From: WHSW01 sp035296705
GTDB lineage: Bacteria > Actinomycetota > Thermoleophilia > Solirubrobacterales > 70-9
Direction of reading: 5' to 3'
Assembly (NCBI GenBank): GCA_035296705.1
Contig: DATHAL010000095.1
Span: 1-6,701 of the forward strand
Length of the DNA: 6,701 nucleotides
Position 1 is the stretch's first letter, and every line of letters starts with the position of its first letter. Below are positions 5,040 through 6,701 of the stretch, one piece after another. The notes beneath the pieces were generated by a model. That model saw nothing but the letters and a program-made list of their open reading frames with translations. It was not told the DNA's origin and did no database searches. Both the position numbers and the translations under genes were made by a program.

Positions 5040-6172
5040 CTCCTCGTCTCATAAACGATCACCGCCGCGAGCAGCGCCGTGATCGACCCGAGGACGACCA
5101 GCGCCGCCAGCTCCGGGGCGAGCGGGACGAGCGCGACGAGCAGGATCGCCAGCAGACCCCGCCGCCGGTTAACGGTGCGCACGTGCCGGTACCGGATCAC
5201 GACGTGGCCGAGGAGGTAGATCGCGACGCCGCCGAGGAGGGCAAACGCAGGCACCGTCTTCAGCGGTTCATCGACGTGGGCGAGGATCTCATGGAGGCCG
5301 ACCGCCGCGAGCTCGATCCCGGCGACCAGCAGGAAGTGCATGTACGAGAAGACGTCGCGAGCCAGCTCGTTGCGCTTGCGCCCCTCCGCAGCCTGCACGA
5401 GCCGCTGCGCGCCGAGGATCGCGACGACGTCGAAATAAAGCCACCAGAGCTCACTCACGAGTGGGATCCCCAGCATCGCCGCGACGGCGATGCCGAGATC
5501 GAGCCCCACCTCCGAGCCGACCCCGAGCGCGACGACGGTCTCGCCGAGCGCGACGATCACGATCAGCCAGTGACGCTCGGCGAAGTGGCCGGGCACGAGC
5601 TTCCACCCCTCGGCGCCGAAGAAGTAAGGCTCTGCCATGTCGAGGGCGAGCGCGAGCCCCCATACGGCGAGCTGACCACCGGCGTCGAGGAACGACCCGC
5701 CGATCACGAGTCCGACGCCAACCGCGGTTCCAGCGGCCAGGCCGCCGACGGACCGCCGCAGGACCGGATCGTCGCGGCTCGCGAGCACGAACAGGGCGAT
5801 GTGCGCCGCGCGGACGAGCCCGTACGCGAGCGCGAACTCGAGTCCGGTGTCCCCGAACGCGTCCGGCACCGCGAGCGCCACAAGGAGCAGGCCCGCCATC
5901 GCCGCGAAGAGCACGATCCGGACGGCGCCCTCCTCGGGGTCCACGACGCTTGTGAGCCATGCATAGCCGACCCACGACCACCAGATGAGCGCCAGGACGA
6001 TCACCCCGTCGGCGAGTCCCTCCCAGGTCGGGTGCTCGACCATCAGCGTCGTGCACTGGGTGAGCGCGAGCACGAAGACGAGATCGAAGAAGAGCTCGAG
6101 CGGCTTCACCCGCTCGCCCTCGCGCATCACCGCGCTCACCCTGCCGGCGCGTGTTGCGGCGCCAGTCTCCAT
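4988..6172 (-). CDS. ltrA: Low temperature requirement A (LtrA) family membrane protein
   Basis: A 394-residue polytopic membrane protein with many hydrophobic segments across about 28-375. Family hallmarks are PLELFFDLVFVLALTQ (24-39), the aromatic WWSWVGYAW run (64-72), and HFAERHWLIVIVALGETV (196-213), closely like the LtrA consensus of ERxxLxxIxxLGExxxxxG form. LtrA was named from Listeria mutants unable to grow in the cold. Its molecular function is still unclear. The ATG at 6172 is taken as the start, but the ATG at 6127 (residue 16, MREGERVKPLEL) is a real alternative with a better-spaced AGGGTGAG and a more typical N-terminus. It follows the tautomerase gene by 23 nt on the same strand, so an operon is likely. 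Its last 17 codons overlap marR on the opposite strand. Confidence 0.92.
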   Translation of the reverse strand: METGAATRAGRVSAVMREGERVKPLELFFDLVFVLALTQCTTLMVEHPTWEGLADGVIVLALIWWSWVGYAWLTSVVDPEEGAVRIVLFAAMAGLLLVALAVPDAFGDTGLEFALAYGLVRAAHIALFVLASRDDPVLRRSVGGLAAGTAVGVGLVIGGSFLDAGGQLAVWGLALALDMAEPYFFGAEGWKLVPGHFAERHWLIVIVALGETVVALGVGSEVGLDLGIAVAAMLGIPLVSELWWLYFDVVAILGAQRLVQAAEGRKRNELARDVFSYMHFLLVAGIELAAVGLHEILAHVDEPLKTVPAFALLGGVAIYLLGHVVIRYRHVRTVNRRRGLLAILLVALVPLAPELAALVVLGSITALLAAVIVYETRSYGEDRARVRRSFETSG

Positions 6173-6195
6173 CGCCCTAGATCATCGCGCAGCCC

Positions 6196-6666
6196 TCAGG
6201 CCGAGTCAGTGGCCATCGTCGCTGCCGCGCCGGATCCCTCCCGCTCGGCGGCGGCCGCCTCGACGAGCCGCTGGTAACGGACCTGCTGGCCGGCGGCTCC
6301 CCAGTTGCCATCGGGGACGTCGCGGATCACGGTCCAGACGCGTAGCCCCTCGGTCTCGGACAGGCCTGCGGCTCTCAGCACCGCCTCGTTCACCCCTTCG
6401 ATCAGAATCCCCTTGCGGCGCTCGGACAGCGCTCCCTCCGGAACTGTGACCTGGACGCGGAAGCGCGGCTCGCCGCCGGGCCGTCCGCCGACCGCGAGGT
6501 CCTCGGGCTCGACCTCGTTCGCGTAGACCCACGTGATCGACCGGAAGAATTCGGTGTCCGGCGCCCTCTCGGCGGCGAGCAGCTTCGTCGCGAGCTCGTC
6601 GAGCAGATCCGCGCGGGCGTCCTTCGGGAGAGAGCCCTTCAGGTAGGTCAGGTCGATCATCGGCAT
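6196..6666 (-). CDS. Tautomerase-superfamily protein, two fused 4-OT-like units
   Basis: A 156-residue protein starting Met-Pro, so that removal of Met would expose the catalytic Pro1 of the tautomerase superfamily. Unit 1 (about 2-62) runs from PMIDLTYLKGSLPKDAR through a helix to ITWVYANEVEPEDLAVGG. Unit 2 (about 67-127) runs from PRFRVQVTVPEGALSERRK through a helix to RVWTVIRDVPDGNWGAAGQ. Each matches the beta-alpha-beta of a 4-oxalocrotonate tautomerase subunit (about 62 residues), so this is a tandem fusion about the size of cis-CaaD or MIF monomers. Such enzymes act on small enols or unsaturated acids in the cytoplasm, often as trimers. The actual substrate is unknown. The Ala-rich tail after 135 has no evident function. 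The ATG at 6666 is preferred over 6660: AGGAGG lies 8 nt before it and it supplies the N-terminal Pro. Confidence 0.88.
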   Translation of the reverse strand: MPMIDLTYLKGSLPKDARADLLDELATKLLAAERAPDTEFFRSITWVYANEVEPEDLAVGGRPGGEPRFRVQVTVPEGALSERRKGILIEGVNEAVLRAAGLSETEGLRVWTVIRDVPDGNWGAAGQQVRYQRLVEAAAAEREGSGAAATMATDSA

Positions 6667-6674
6667 CTCGGTCG

Positions 6675-6680
6675 CCTCCT
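6675..6680 (-). promoter_or_regulatory. Ribosome-binding site of the tautomerase gene
   Basis: AGGAGG on the minus strand lies 8 nt before the ATG at 6666. It decides the start in favour of the Met-Pro N-terminus over the second ATG two codons later. Only 35 bases upstream of the gene are in the window and no promoter could be identified in them. Confidence 0.7.
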
Positions 6681-6701
6681 GGCGGTGGTGGGTCGTCGGC
6701 G

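Noticed and set aside
4952..6277. 441-codon open frame on the plus strand
   Set aside because: Antisense to ltrA, whose frame shows clear membrane segments and family motifs. The plus-strand product is a charged Arg/Asp/Glu-rich shadow.
1..6701. Search for CRISPR arrays, tRNA or rRNA genes, insertion-sequence ends and defence genes
   Set aside because: No regularly spaced repeats, cloverleaf sequences, transposase motifs or defence-domain signatures were seen on either strand.

Overview
The window is a GC-rich, densely coding stretch with GTG starts, strong third-position G/C bias and long antisense shadow frames. This fits a high-GC actinobacterium. The mix of genes (MprAB-like two-component pair, LtrA, DoxX, secreted M19-like hydrolase) and two apparently leaderless starts agree with Actinomycetota. 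A Thermoleophilia-type lineage is a guess from general resemblance, not something proven here. There are eight protein genes, seven on the minus strand and one (marR) on the plus strand. No RNA gene, CRISPR array or insertion sequence was seen, and no stretch over 300 bases lacks a gene.

Read on the minus strand, the right end holds a tautomerase of two fused 4-OT-like units (6666-6196), followed 23 nt later by an LtrA-family membrane protein (6172-4988). These two are probably one transcript. Facing LtrA is a MarR-family regulator (4521-5039), and the 3' ends of the two genes overlap on opposite strands by 52 bp. MarR is divergent from a DoxX-family membrane protein (4420-3896). The 100-bp gap between them carries two matching GGAAA-N3-TTTCC-type palindromes placed on the predicted promoters, a classic self-regulating MarR/target layout.

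Downstream of doxX lies a strong 57-nt imperfect hairpin (3817-3873). Next comes an OmpR-class response regulator (3790-3086), whose stop codon overlaps the GTG start of its sensor kinase (3089-1641) in a GTGA. After the kinase are a 58-residue single-helix membrane protein (1572-1396) and the first 446 residues of a secreted metal-hydrolase-like protein (1338 to the window edge) with an N-terminal beta-trefoil-like region.

In function, the window holds two regulatory units: an envelope-sensing phosphorelay, and a MarR/DoxX switch that in other bacteria is tied to electrophile or quinone stress. The tautomerase could process related small carbonyl or enol compounds, but that link is inference. 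Nothing here clearly amounts to a new defence or mobile system. The most unusual items are the operator layout, the hairpin, the convergent overlap, the duplicated tautomerase and the unannotated small membrane protein.
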